Below are positions 7,677 to 14,794 of a stretch of DNA of 20,200 nt, piece after piece. Source of the DNA: Pedobacter sp. UBA2067 (GTDB lineage Bacteria; Bacteroidota; Bacteroidia; Sphingobacteriales; Sphingobacteriaceae); the NCBI GenBank assembly GCA_002333205.1, contig DDAD01000094.1, positions 44,643-64,842 on the forward strand, given 5' to 3'. The notes under the pieces were generated by a model. It searched no databases. It worked only from the letters and a program-made list of their open reading frames with translations, and was not told the DNA's origin. The position numbers were made by a program, and so were the translations under genes. Every line of letters starts with the position of its first letter. Positions within the stretch are counted from its first letter, which is position 1.

Positions 7677-8841
7677 TAACGCTGAATTTGTAAGTCGTAG
7701 TGGTTTGATAAGTATCCCCTGGCTTTAAGGTAATGGAAGGAAAGGCAGGTTGGTTCGGTGAATCCGGGAAGTGTTGAGTTTCCATGGCGAAAGCCGTACG
7801 ATGATCATCCTTATGGCCACCTTTCATGGTATTTTGACTCTTCATGAAGTTACCACTGTAAAACTGTAATCCAGGCTCCTCCGTATAGATATCCATTACA
7901 ATGCCGGTTTTATCACCTGTAACAGTTGCAACCACATCATTTGCACCATGTTGATTTAATACATAGTTGTGGTCGTAACCTGCACCGTGCTGCAATTGCT
8001 GATGTTTGTCTGCTATACGTGCGCCGATCGTTTCAGGTTTGGTGAAATCGAGCGGTGTACCTGCAACTGCTTCTATTTTACCTGTAGGAATCAAGGTTGC
8101 ATCTACCGGTGTGTATTTGTCTGCCTTAATCTGTACGGTATGATCCAGAATACTGCCACTGGCCTCACCGTTCAGGTTAAAGTAAGCATGGTTGGTCAGG
8201 TTCACCACGGTATTCTTATCTGTGGTTGCATGATAGCTGATTTTCAGAGCATTGTCGTCCTGCAGCTCGTAGGTTACCTTAACATCCAGGTTTCCGGGAA
8301 AGCCTTCCTCCATATCTTTGGAGAGGTAGTGCAGCTCCAAGGTATGATCGTCAACTTGTTTACCATCCCAAACCACATCCTGAAAGCCCTTTTTGCCGCC
8401 ATGTAATGTATTCTGACCATCATTGGTAACGATGGTATAGGTGTTACCATCCAGCGTAAACTTGCCTTTGGCCATGCGGTTTCCTACACGGCCGATGGTG
8501 GCGCCATAATAAGGTTCTGCCGACTCCTTAAAGCCGGTAACATCATCAAAACCTGCAACTACATCGGTAAGGTTGCCGTCTTTGTCCGGAACAAAAAGGC
8601 TTACCAGTCTACCGCCATAATTGGTGATCATGGCTTTTGCGCCAGACTTGTTTTGCAGCGTAAAGAGTGCGGTTTCTTTACCGTCTATTGTTTTCTCGAA
8701 ATCTTTGGGGTTTAATGACACGGTGTTCGTTTTGTTGAATGATTCTGCTTCTTTGGAATTATCGCCGCTGTTGCATGCGCTGGCAGTAGCAACGACGGCA
8801 CAAAGCAAAAGTAGGTTAATGCGGTTTGTTTTTGCGTTCAT
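7669..8841 (-). CDS. galM: Aldose 1-epimerase (mutarotase), exported lipoprotein form
   Basis: Starting at the ATG at 8841, the protein has 390 residues; a longer in-frame reading to 8928 lacks a sensible N-terminus. A lipoprotein signal peptide ends in ATASAC with lipidated Cys23, so the enzyme acts in the periplasm or on the outer membrane. It interconverts the alpha and beta anomers of aldoses. GalM active-site residues are visible: His147 in TLHGG, His218 in LTNHAYFNL, Asp290 in AGYDHNYVL and Glu354 in METQHFPDSPN. The conserved GRVGNRMAKGKF (117-128) is also present. A small membrane protein gene lies 70 bases upstream on the same strand, and a PQQ-type sugar dehydrogenase gene diverges beyond it. 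Family assignment is firm. Confidence 0.92.
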   Translation of the reverse strand: MNAKTNRINLLLLCAVVATASACNSGDNSKEAESFNKTNTVSLNPKDFEKTIDGKETALFTLQNKSGAKAMITNYGGRLVSLFVPDKDGNLTDVVAGFDDVTGFKESAEPYYGATIGRVGNRMAKGKFTLDGNTYTIVTNDGQNTLHGGKKGFQDVVWDGKQVDDHTLELHYLSKDMEEGFPGNLDVKVTYELQDDNALKISYHATTDKNTVVNLTNHAYFNLNGEASGSILDHTVQIKADKYTPVDATLIPTGKIEAVAGTPLDFTKPETIGARIADKHQQLQHGAGYDHNYVLNQHGANDVVATVTGDKTGIVMDIYTEEPGLQFYSGNFMKSQNTMKGGHKDDHRTAFAMETQHFPDSPNQPAFPSITLKPGDTYQTTTTYKFSVKK

Positions 8842-8911
8842 TTTAATGAAATAACGGGTTAGGTAATCATATTTAGTTAGAACACTAAGAACGTAAAAAA
8901 AATCGAATTCA

Positions 8912-9274
8912 TTACCGCTGTTTAGCACCTAATATCGATAGGGCGCCCACCACCAGCCCGGTAATGCCCATCATCATCAGCGTATTTCTGGCTGCCTTGT
9001 TTTCGCACATCGGCTTTATCGCAGCAGCCCCCAAGGCCATTACACCTGATGCAAGGTCAATGATGGCATGTGTTTTATAGGGGATGCACTTTATGGCGCC
9101 CCATTTTGCGTCTGTAAGCAAGCTGGTGCCAAGTTCTGCAAAAGCGAAGGAGCGGCAGACCATAGCACTTGTGCGGTCCGCTTCAAAACCCATTAGTTTT
9201 GGTGCAAGCAGCACCATTGGAATATAACTGTAGTCGGCGTAGACATGCATGTCTTTTGTAATTCCCTGTATCAT
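8912..9274 (-). CDS. Small hydrophobic membrane protein, function unknown
   Basis: This 120-residue protein has hydrophobic segments at about 14-30 (YSYIPMVLLAPKLMGF), 70-88 (AIIDLASGVMALGAAAIKP) and 97-116 (NTLMMMGITGLVVGALSIL), with conserved-looking polar stretches between them. The layout is reminiscent of short SPW-type membrane proteins, but I do not assign it to that family with confidence. It sits 70 bases upstream of the epimerase gene in the same direction, so the two may be co-transcribed. No catalytic motif is visible. Confidence 0.6.
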   Translation of the reverse strand: MIQGITKDMHVYADYSYIPMVLLAPKLMGFEADRTSAMVCRSFAFAELGTSLLTDAKWGAIKCIPYKTHAIIDLASGVMALGAAAIKPMCENKAARNTLMMMGITGLVVGALSILGAKQR

Positions 9275-9383
9275 GACGTTTTTCAGTTTAGGTTAGATTT
9301 GTTAGTGGTTGTCGAACAAAATCAATGCCTATTGACAGCCGCTTTTGCTTTTCTGCAAAATGGGGTACTTTCTGCATTTATTG

Positions 9384-9395
9384 AGGTAATTACCT
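9384..9395. promoter_or_regulatory. 12-bp palindrome upstream of the PQQ dehydrogenase gene
   Basis: AGGTAATTACCT is a perfect palindrome in the 217-bp gap between the divergent membrane-protein and dehydrogenase genes. GGGGTAC occurs on either side (9362-9368 and 9404-9410). It could be an operator, but no matching regulator gene is next to it. I found no convincing TAnnTTTG box in the rest of the gap. Confidence 0.3.
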
Positions 9396-9491
9396 GTTAA
9401 TAAGGGGTACAAGGCCGTCAAAAAACGTAAAACCTAAACGGCTTTGTGCTTGTTTTGGAGCAACACAATCACGTTTAACCCTGATCCAACT

Positions 9492-10988
9492 ATGCGCATG
9501 ACCAGCCGTTTTTACCAAGTTCTACATTGTTTTTTCCTTGTTATCCTCACCTGTACTACGCTTGCTGCCCAGGAGCCTGCCATGTCTAAGCAGAACGATT
9601 TTAAGATCCGGATCATTGCTGATAAGCTAAGCGATCCCTGGGAAATTAGTTATGGCCCCGATGCGCAGCTCTGGGTAACGGAATCTAAAAATTACAAAGT
9701 CTGGCGGATAGATCCGGTTACCGGCAAGCGGCAGCAGTTGCTTGATCTAACGAAGGAACGTGAATTTCCGAGGTATGATCAGGTTTCTGATGAGCAGGAT
9801 GGCGGTAAACCCTGGCCGCAGGGCGGTTTGATGGGCATGGCGCTACATCCAAATTTGCTGCGGGGCAAACCATATGTGTATCTCGCCTACATTTACCGCT
9901 TCAAAGGCACATCGGCAAAGGGCGATGGTGGTGAACCCGGATTTAAGGGTTATCATTTTGTAGGGCGGGTGGTACGCTACACTTATGATCAAAAGCGACA
10001 GCAGTTACACAGTCCGCTGTCACTCTGCGACACCATACCGGCAAGCAGCGATCATAATGGCGGGCGACTGCTGATCGCGCCGGTTGAAGGCAAGAACTAC
10101 TTGTACTACAGCATAGGAGACATGGGTGCGGGGCAGTTTGCGAATGGCGGGCGACAGAACAAGGCGCAGGATAAAAATAGTTATGAGGGTAAAATCCTTC
10201 GTTTTAATACCGAGCCGGACGGAGACAAGGATGCTTCTGACCGCTGGATTCCGAACGACAATCCTTTCAATGCTGCTGCACAGAATGCGGTGTGGTCCAC
10301 AGGGCACCGAAATCCTCAAGGGCTAACCTATGGACTGGTTAATGGAAAGCCTTTGTTGTACAGCGTGGAGCATGGGCCCTATGGAGATGATGAGGTTAAC
10401 CTGATTGAAGGTGGGAAGAATTTTGGACATCCGCTGATCATCGGACGTAATGACGGGAACTACGATGGCCTGGCAGCTTCCGTTTCCGACCACGCGGAAA
10501 TTCCCGGGCAGTGGCACAGCAGCTATCCGCTAATCTCGTCCGAAGCTGCAAATGCAAAGGCTTTAGGTAGGCAATACAAGGATCCCGAACGGAGTTTCTA
10601 TTCGATGCCAGCAAGACAATTGCAGGAGCTGTTTGGCAAAATTGTCAAAGGTGAAAAACAGGAATGGGAAGCGTATGGACCCTCAAGCGCCGCACTATAT
10701 ACCAGTGATGGCATTCCCGGATGGAAAAACTCAGTCCTGATTACTACCCTAAAAGGCTCCGCATTGCTGCGATTAAAGCTGGACGCAGCAGGTAAGGTGA
10801 TGGAGGGGGAACCCGAGGTATATGTAAAAGGAAAGGTCAGATACCGTGATCTGGCGATTTCAGGTGATGGAAAGAAAATTTATCTCTCAGCGGATAACTC
10901 AGCGGTAAGCTCAGGGCCCTCAGAGGAGCATACAGAAGAGGTTTCTTACAAGGGGTGTATACTGGAATTAACGTACCAGCAAGAGTAA
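9492..10988 (+). CDS. PQQ-dependent sugar dehydrogenase, soluble glucose dehydrogenase family
   Basis: The ATG at 9492 (498 residues) places a Sec signal peptide at the N-terminus (FFLVILTCTTLAAQ, cleavage near 26); a longer in-frame reading to 9444 would bury it. The protein matches the GSDH/soluble PQQ glucose dehydrogenase family, six-bladed propellers that oxidise aldose sugars to lactones with pyrroloquinoline quinone and calcium. Key segments are GLMGMALHP (112-120), DHNGGRL with the likely catalytic His188, TGHRNPQGL with Arg273 facing the cofactor, and the calcium/cofactor segment HGPYGDDEVN near 294-303. It is exported, so oxidation takes place outside the cytoplasm. No PQQ synthesis genes are in this window, so the cofactor may be scavenged or made elsewhere. 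Exact substrate uncertain. Confidence 0.88.
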   Translation: MRMTSRFYQVLHCFFLVILTCTTLAAQEPAMSKQNDFKIRIIADKLSDPWEISYGPDAQLWVTESKNYKVWRIDPVTGKRQQLLDLTKEREFPRYDQVSDEQDGGKPWPQGGLMGMALHPNLLRGKPYVYLAYIYRFKGTSAKGDGGEPGFKGYHFVGRVVRYTYDQKRQQLHSPLSLCDTIPASSDHNGGRLLIAPVEGKNYLYYSIGDMGAGQFANGGRQNKAQDKNSYEGKILRFNTEPDGDKDASDRWIPNDNPFNAAAQNAVWSTGHRNPQGLTYGLVNGKPLLYSVEHGPYGDDEVNLIEGGKNFGHPLIIGRNDGNYDGLAASVSDHAEIPGQWHSSYPLISSEAANAKALGRQYKDPERSFYSMPARQLQELFGKIVKGEKQEWEAYGPSSAALYTSDGIPGWKNSVLITTLKGSALLRLKLDAAGKVMEGEPEVYVKGKVRYRDLAISGDGKKIYLSADNSAVSSGPSEEHTEEVSYKGCILELTYQQE

Positions 10989-11000
10989 TTTCGGATTTTG

Positions 11001-11022
11001 TAATTTATTCTAAAATAAATTA
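11001..11022 (+). other. AT-only hairpin after the dehydrogenase gene
   Basis: TAATTTATT (11001-11009) and AATAAATTA (11014-11022) form a 9-bp AT-only stem 13 bases after the dehydrogenase stop. It lacks GC pairs and a following T run, so it is at best a weak transcript-end structure. Confidence 0.25.
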
Positions 11023-11033
11023 TCACCTCTAAT

Positions 11034-11067
11034 CTATTCCGAGGTATACTTTTTATTACCGGAATAG
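11034..11067. promoter_or_regulatory. Interrupted inverted repeat upstream of the XRE regulator, candidate operator
   Basis: CTATTCC (11034-11040) mirrors GGAATAG (11061-11067), and GGTA (11043-11046) mirrors TACC (11057-11060) inside it. The palindrome GGCCGGCC (11067-11074) abuts it. The group ends 14 bases before the XRE gene start, a normal place for an autoregulatory site. No experiment or known consensus supports the binding claim. Confidence 0.35.
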
Positions 11068-11087
11068 GCCGGCCAAAACATTTCTAG

Positions 11088-11417
11088 ATGAATAAATTAA
11101 ACGCTAAGCTTCGGCTACTCAGAATTAAACACAACATGACGCAGCAACAAGTTGCACTAAAACTAAATTGTTCTGTACCAGCATACAGTAAGTTGGAAAC
11201 TGGTGCGACGGATGTCACTGGATCACGATTGATACAGCTCGCAGCAATTTACAATTGTGGAATTGACAAAATTTTTACCTTTGGTGAACCACTTGATGAT
11301 TCAGTTGAGCGCAAGATCGCAGAACTGATCAATGAACTACGTAAAACAAAAGAAGAACTAGCAAACCTCCAGCATAAAATTATTAAGTTGTATGAGGAGA
11401 AATATGGGGCCTCTTAA
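11088..11417 (+). CDS. Small XRE-family helix-turn-helix regulator with C-terminal coiled coil
   Basis: This 109-residue cytoplasmic DNA-binding protein has a Cro/CI-type HTH at about 5-65, with MTQQQVALKLN as the first helices, VPAYSKLETG as the recognition region and LIQLAAIYNCGIDKIF closing the domain. Residues 72-105 (VERKIAELINELRKTKEELANLQHKI begins the heptads) look like a coiled coil that would drive dimerization. It is monocistronic, with its own leader and a strong terminator just after the stop. There is no toxin gene beside it and no peptidase domain, so it is not an obvious antitoxin. Targets unknown; autoregulation is possible through the inverted repeat upstream. Confidence 0.88.
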   Translation: MNKLNAKLRLLRIKHNMTQQQVALKLNCSVPAYSKLETGATDVTGSRLIQLAAIYNCGIDKIFTFGEPLDDSVERKIAELINELRKTKEELANLQHKIIKLYEEKYGAS

Positions 11418-11441
11418 ATGATACCTAGTATGAATTAAATT

Positions 11442-11469
11442 AAAAAAGGGCGCTATGGCCCTTTTTTTT
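11442..11469. terminator. Bidirectional intrinsic terminator
   Basis: GGGC (11448-11451) pairs with GCCC (11458-11461) around a GCTATG loop, flanked by A6 (11442-11447) pairing with the start of T8 (11462-11469). It serves the XRE gene on the plus strand and, read in reverse, the convergent small gene ending at 11472. Confidence 0.85.
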
Positions 11470-11471
11470 CT

Positions 11472-11816
11472 TTAAAACAGTTCCTGCATATCGCGATCTG
11501 CAGTATTGATTTTTTTTAAAAACTCGTCGAATCCAGGTCCTTTTTGTTCGCTGTACATGCCATAAGCATCAGAGATGAAGGAGATGTTTTCTTCATTATC
11601 TTTTAAAATATAAATAACGGAGTTATCTCCTGGATCGGAGTGCCCTTCAAAGCGGTAAGTTTTAATGATGGTAAGGTCTTCAGGACTATAAGTCTTATCA
11701 ATCTTATTGCCTTTCATGTGGCCATCTTCAGTCATCGTAAGTTCGTTATCGTAGCCTTTTTGCCTTAATTTTTCTAAAATCTGGCTAAGGGTGTTCATTT
11801 CTGCTGGTTGTTCCAT
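11472..11816 (-). CDS. Small conserved protein of unknown function
   Basis: This 114-residue soluble, acidic protein has no signal peptide or membrane segment. Features are LSQILEKLRQKGYDNEL, then YSPEDLTIIKTYRFEGHSDP and SDAYGMYSEQKGPGFDEFLKKI. From memory, homologs are frequent in Pedobacter and relatives and are sometimes labelled phosphoribosylpyrophosphate synthetase. Nothing here resembles that enzyme: it is about a third of the length, and neither the PRPP-binding loop nor the ATP site is present. Met7 (11798) is an alternative start that begins at the better-conserved-looking part. It stands alone between two terminators, suggesting its own promoter. Function unknown. Confidence 0.7.
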   Translation of the reverse strand: MEQPAEMNTLSQILEKLRQKGYDNELTMTEDGHMKGNKIDKTYSPEDLTIIKTYRFEGHSDPGDNSVIYILKDNEENISFISDAYGMYSEQKGPGFDEFLKKINTADRDMQELF

Positions 11817-11880
11817 CTTCTATAGGTTTATGTAAATAAAACAACAGCTACCATAAATGGTTTTTGGGAAATGGTTGTAC

Positions 11881-11915
11881 AAAAAAACAGCTGCCGGATT
11901 TACGGCAGCTGTTTT
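11881..11915 (-). terminator. Intrinsic terminator of metK
   Basis: AAAACAGCTGCCG (11884-11896) and CGGCAGCTGTTTT (11903-11915) make a perfect 13-bp stem with a 6-base loop. Read on the minus strand it lies 28 bases after the metK stop and runs into seven T, the strongest terminator in the window. On the plus strand it is followed only by CTTTA. Confidence 0.9.
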
Positions 11916-11943
11916 CTTTATAGATATGTATGTTATTTTTGGC

Positions 11944-13194
11944 TTACAAGCCAAAAGCAGCTTTAACTTCAGTAACGTAGTCAAGCTTTTCCCATGTAAA
12001 CAGCTCTACTGTAACTACTTTCTCTTCACCATTAGGTGTTCTGAAAGTTTTGGTTACGGTTTCCGGCTTTCTACCCATGTGGCCATAGGCTGCAGTTTCG
12101 CTATAGATCGGATTTCTTAATTTTAAACGTTGCTCAATGAAATAAGGACGCATATCGAAGATGTTCTCCACGACTTTGGCAATCTCACCATCGGTTTTAG
12201 ATACTTTACCAGTACCATAAGTATTGATGTATATACCCATAGGTTTCGCAACGCCGATGGCATAACTTACCTGTACCAGAATCTCGTCTGCAACACCTGC
12301 AGCAACAAGGTTTTTGGCAATATGACGTGTCGCATAGGCAGCACTACGGTCTACCTTGCTAGGATCTTTACCCGAGAATGCTCCACCGCCGTGAGCACCT
12401 TTGCCACCATAAGTGTCTACGATAATTTTACGTCCAGTTAATCCGGTATCACCATGTGGACCGCCGATCACAAACTTACCGGTAGGGTTGATGTGGTACT
12501 GGATCTGGTCATTGAACAAGTGTGCGTACTGTGGATTTTTGCTGATAATCCTTGGAATAAGGATGGTCACCAGGTCATGTTTGATCTTTTCAAGCATCGT
12601 CGCTTCTTCAGCAAACTCATCATGTTGTGTGGAGATCACGATGGCGTCAATGCGTACAGGCTTGTTGTTGTTATCATATTCCAGGGTTACCTGTGATTTT
12701 GCATCCGGACGTAAATAGGTGATTTCGGTCATTTCACGTCTTAAAGCTGCAAGCTCCTGCAATAACTTATGCGACAAGTCAAGTGCAAGGGGCATGTAAT
12801 CTTCAGTTTCATTCGTGGCGTAACCAAACATCATCCCCTGATCTCCGGCGCCCTGATCTTCCTTGTTGGATCTGTCTACACCCTGGTTGATATCTTGCGA
12901 TTGTTCATGAATAGCCGACAGGATTCCACAGGAATTAGCCTCGAACATGTACTCACTTTTGGTATAGCCTATTTTTTTGATGACATCACGAGCGATCTGC
13001 TGTACGTCTAAGTAGGTCCTGGATTTAACCTCGCCGGCTAAGATCACCTGACCTGTGGTAACCAGGGTTTCACAAGCAACCTTAGAATCAGAATCGAATG
13101 CTAGAAAGTTATCAATTAGTGCGTCTGATATTTGATCTGCTATTTTATCAGGATGACCTTCGGAAACAGATTCTGATGTAAATAAGTATGACAT
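11944..13194 (-). CDS. metK: S-adenosylmethionine synthase (methionine adenosyltransferase)
   Basis: This 416-residue cytoplasmic enzyme joins methionine and ATP to make S-adenosylmethionine, the main methyl donor. All three family signatures are present: ESVSEGHPDKIADQISDA with His14 at the N-terminus, GAGDQGMMFGY at 115-125, and GGGAFSGKDPSKVDRS at about 269-284. The ATP-site stretch FVIGGPHGDTGLTGRK (241-256) is also intact. The length is typical of Bacteroidota MetK, including the C-terminal FTWEKLDYV segment. It is monocistronic, with a consensus promoter and a SAM-II-like leader upstream and a strong terminator downstream. The leader predicts that the product SAM lowers its own synthesis. 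Confidence 0.97.
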   Translation of the reverse strand: MSYLFTSESVSEGHPDKIADQISDALIDNFLAFDSDSKVACETLVTTGQVILAGEVKSRTYLDVQQIARDVIKKIGYTKSEYMFEANSCGILSAIHEQSQDINQGVDRSNKEDQGAGDQGMMFGYATNETEDYMPLALDLSHKLLQELAALRREMTEITYLRPDAKSQVTLEYDNNNKPVRIDAIVISTQHDEFAEEATMLEKIKHDLVTILIPRIISKNPQYAHLFNDQIQYHINPTGKFVIGGPHGDTGLTGRKIIVDTYGGKGAHGGGAFSGKDPSKVDRSAAYATRHIAKNLVAAGVADEILVQVSYAIGVAKPMGIYINTYGTGKVSKTDGEIAKVVENIFDMRPYFIEQRLKLRNPIYSETAAYGHMGRKPETVTKTFRTPNGEEKVVTVELFTWEKLDYVTEVKAAFGL

Positions 13195-13278
13195 TCTAAA
13201 TAATTTATTAACGATTAATAATTAAATAAAATGGATGATGATCCTGGTCAAACAGTCAGTAAAAGGAAGTGTATTGAT

Positions 13279-13345
13279 GGTTAGCACTTTTTTTTACGTG
13301 GTTGCAATCCCGCTATCCTTCGATAGCATCACAAATCAGTCCACT
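13279..13345 (-). promoter_or_regulatory. SAM-II-like riboswitch in the metK leader
   Basis: Read on the minus strand, the leader shows GTGG (13344-13341), then CTGATTT, then a 6-bp GCTATC/GATAGC hairpin with a GAAG loop (13327-13312), then ATTGCAA directly joined to CCAC (13301-13298). An A-rich strand and GCTAACC (13285-13279) follow. This is the order of conserved blocks in SAM-II RNAs: P1, TGATTT, ATTGCAA, P1', A-rich strand, GCTAA. GTGG/CCAC is P1. TTGC/GCTAA plus flanking GG/CC can form the pseudoknot helix P2. The variable hairpin falls in the first loop. Only metK lies downstream. The 78-base gap to its start is longer than usual for this class, so the way it switches expression is not clear. 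Confidence 0.75.
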
Positions 13346-13354
13346 TTAAGCGCT

Positions 13355-13385
13355 CAAAAATAGGATATATATTCATATAGTCAAA
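13355..13385 (-). promoter_or_regulatory. metK promoter (-33 TTTG, -7 TATTTTTG)
   Basis: On the minus strand TTTG (13385-13382) is followed after 19 bases by TATTTTTG (13362-13355), an exact match to the Bacteroidota housekeeping promoter. The predicted transcription start, near 13348, lies just before the first helix of the riboswitch, so the two features support each other. Confidence 0.8.
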
Positions 13386-13423
13386 AAATATCAATTATTT
13401 TGCAGCTTCTTAAAAATAATACC

Positions 13424-14314
13424 TTGTCTAAAACAAACATCTTATTCATCATCAATCCGATATCCGGCGGCCGGGATAAAAAGAACATCCCAGGGCTGAT
13501 TGACAGGTATTTGGATAAATCCCGGTTTAATACGAACTTCTGTTTTACCGAGTATGCGGGCCATGCTTCGGAACTTGCTGCGGAGGCGGGGAATAAGAAT
13601 TTTGACGTGGTGGTTGCAGTTGGAGGTGATGGTACGATCAATGAAGTCGGTACAGCGGTGATGCCACAGGGCAAGATCTTGGGAATTTTACCATTTGGTT
13701 CCGGGAATGGTCTTTCCAGGTATCTGAAAATTCCGATGGACACCGTAAAAGCCATAAAGGTGATTAACGGACTTCATGTGAAACGCATTGACACGGCCAC
13801 GTTCAATGGAAAGTGTTTTTTCAATATGGCGGGGATGGGGTTTTTTGCGCATATCAGTTCCATTTTTTCCGGTAATAAAAAGCGTGGACTCTCTGGTTAT
13901 GTTAAGCTTGGTTTGAAAGAGATGCTGAACTATAAGCCTGAAGTATATCACATCGAAGTAGACGGCCAGATCATTACCCGAAAAGCCTTTGTGGTAAGCA
14001 TCGCCAACAGTTCACAGTATGGAAACAATACGTATATATCTCCAGAAGCATCTGTTACTGATGGGTTACTTGATGTCTGTGTGATTAAGTCATTTCCTTT
14101 GCTGCTGTTGCCAAAACTTGCGTACCAGATGTTGCGTGCAAATACGCACCATAGTGATATGGTGGAAATCCTGCGCGGCAGAAACATCATTATCAAAAGG
14201 AATAAAGAAGCTGCGATCCATATTGATGGAGAGCCTTATCAGATGGGACAGGAATTAAATATTAAGGTTGTCCCTTTGTCACTAAATATAATTACACCAG
14301 ATTATGAAGCCTAA
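13424..14314 (+). CDS. Diacylglycerol/lipid kinase family protein (YegS/BmrU-like)
   Basis: This protein belongs to the DAGK-catalytic/LCB5 family, which phosphorylates lipids such as diacylglycerol using ATP. Seen are INPISGG near the start, the nucleotide loop VGGDGTINEVG (about 66-76), PFGSGNGLSRYL (about 90-101) and the C-terminal HIDGEPYQMG near 266-275. There is no in-frame ATG before the conserved region. I chose the TTG at 13424 (296 residues), which puts SKTNILFIINP at the N-terminus; another TTG at 13400 would add eight residues. The upstream region is shared with the divergent metK promoter. The end overlaps the next gene by 11 bases, so the two are co-translated. The lipid substrate is unknown. 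Confidence 0.88.
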   Translation: MSKTNILFIINPISGGRDKKNIPGLIDRYLDKSRFNTNFCFTEYAGHASELAAEAGNKNFDVVVAVGGDGTINEVGTAVMPQGKILGILPFGSGNGLSRYLKIPMDTVKAIKVINGLHVKRIDTATFNGKCFFNMAGMGFFAHISSIFSGNKKRGLSGYVKLGLKEMLNYKPEVYHIEVDGQIITRKAFVVSIANSSQYGNNTYISPEASVTDGLLDVCVIKSFPLLLLPKLAYQMLRANTHHSDMVEILRGRNIIIKRNKEAAIHIDGEPYQMGQELNIKVVPLSLNIITPDYEA

Positions 14315-14654
14315 AAAGAAGTCGTTACAGGATCTTGGAGGAATCATGTATTCCACAGATCCGGATTTTGCATATCCCGAGGAAGCGAATACGGTAGAAA
14401 GTCTTCCAAATCAACAGCAGGACCTGCGGGTAACTTTAGATCGCAAGAACCGGGGCGGTAAAGCGGTGACGCTCATTACGGGATTCAGGGGGAGTGATGA
14501 TGATCTACAGCGATTAGGAAAGATGCTGAAAACAAAATGTGGCGTAGGTGGATCTGCAAAGGATGCTGAAATTATTATCCAGGGTGACTTCAGGGAAAAG
14601 GTAATGACGCTGCTTCAGCAAGAGGGTTTTAAGGCGAAGAAATCTGGCGGCTAG
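14304..14654 (+). CDS. SUI1/YciH-family translation initiation factor (eIF1-like)
   Basis: This 116-residue protein has an unstructured, charged N-terminus (about 1-40) and a SUI1 domain at about 41-112. The diagnostic segments are LRVTLDRKNRGGKAVTLITGF and KMLKTKCGVGGSAKDAEIIIQG, followed by a final helix (MTLLQQEGFKAKKSGG). YciH relatives bind the small ribosomal subunit and may affect start-codon choice, but their role in bacteria is only partly known. The ATG lies within the end of the lipid kinase gene (11-base overlap), which is typical translational coupling. The following 114 bases before the next promoter show no clear terminator. Confidence 0.92.
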   Translation: MKPKKKSLQDLGGIMYSTDPDFAYPEEANTVESLPNQQQDLRVTLDRKNRGGKAVTLITGFRGSDDDLQRLGKMLKTKCGVGGSAKDAEIIIQGDFREKVMTLLQQEGFKAKKSGG

Positions 14655-14768
14655 GCGTTGAGGAGTTTCGATGTAAGGTGCTGATACTTATAACGCTACG
14701 AGTAGTGTATCTGACACAATAAGTAAAATAAATAGCTGAATTTGTCAATATCTTCCTTTTAAAGTATT

Positions 14769-14776
14769 TAGCTTTG
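14769..14776 (+). promoter_or_regulatory. -7 box of the pckA promoter
   Basis: TAGCTTTG is an exact TAnnTTTG match placed 18 bases before the pckA ATG. The nearest TTTG (14741-14744) lies 24 bases upstream, rather far for a -33 element. The box covers the in-frame TTG at 14774, which argues against that codon being the translation start. Confidence 0.55.
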
Positions 14777-14794
14777 CCGTATAAACCAAATAAT

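Noticed and set aside
7969..8406. 145-residue plus-strand open frame
   Set aside because: It is antisense to the aldose epimerase, Cys-rich, and without domain resemblance.
8842..8928. N-terminal extension of the aldose epimerase
   Set aside because: It adds 29 residues ahead of a clear lipoprotein signal and would overlap the upstream small gene.
13195..13278. GGAT/ATCC hairpin followed by ATTTTATTT between the riboswitch and metK
   Set aside because: A 4-bp stem is too weak to call as the expression-platform terminator.
14655..14768. Short complementary strings (GCGTT/AACGC, GTGT/ACAC) after the SUI1 gene
   Set aside because: The stems are only 4-5 bp with no T run; not enough to call a terminator.
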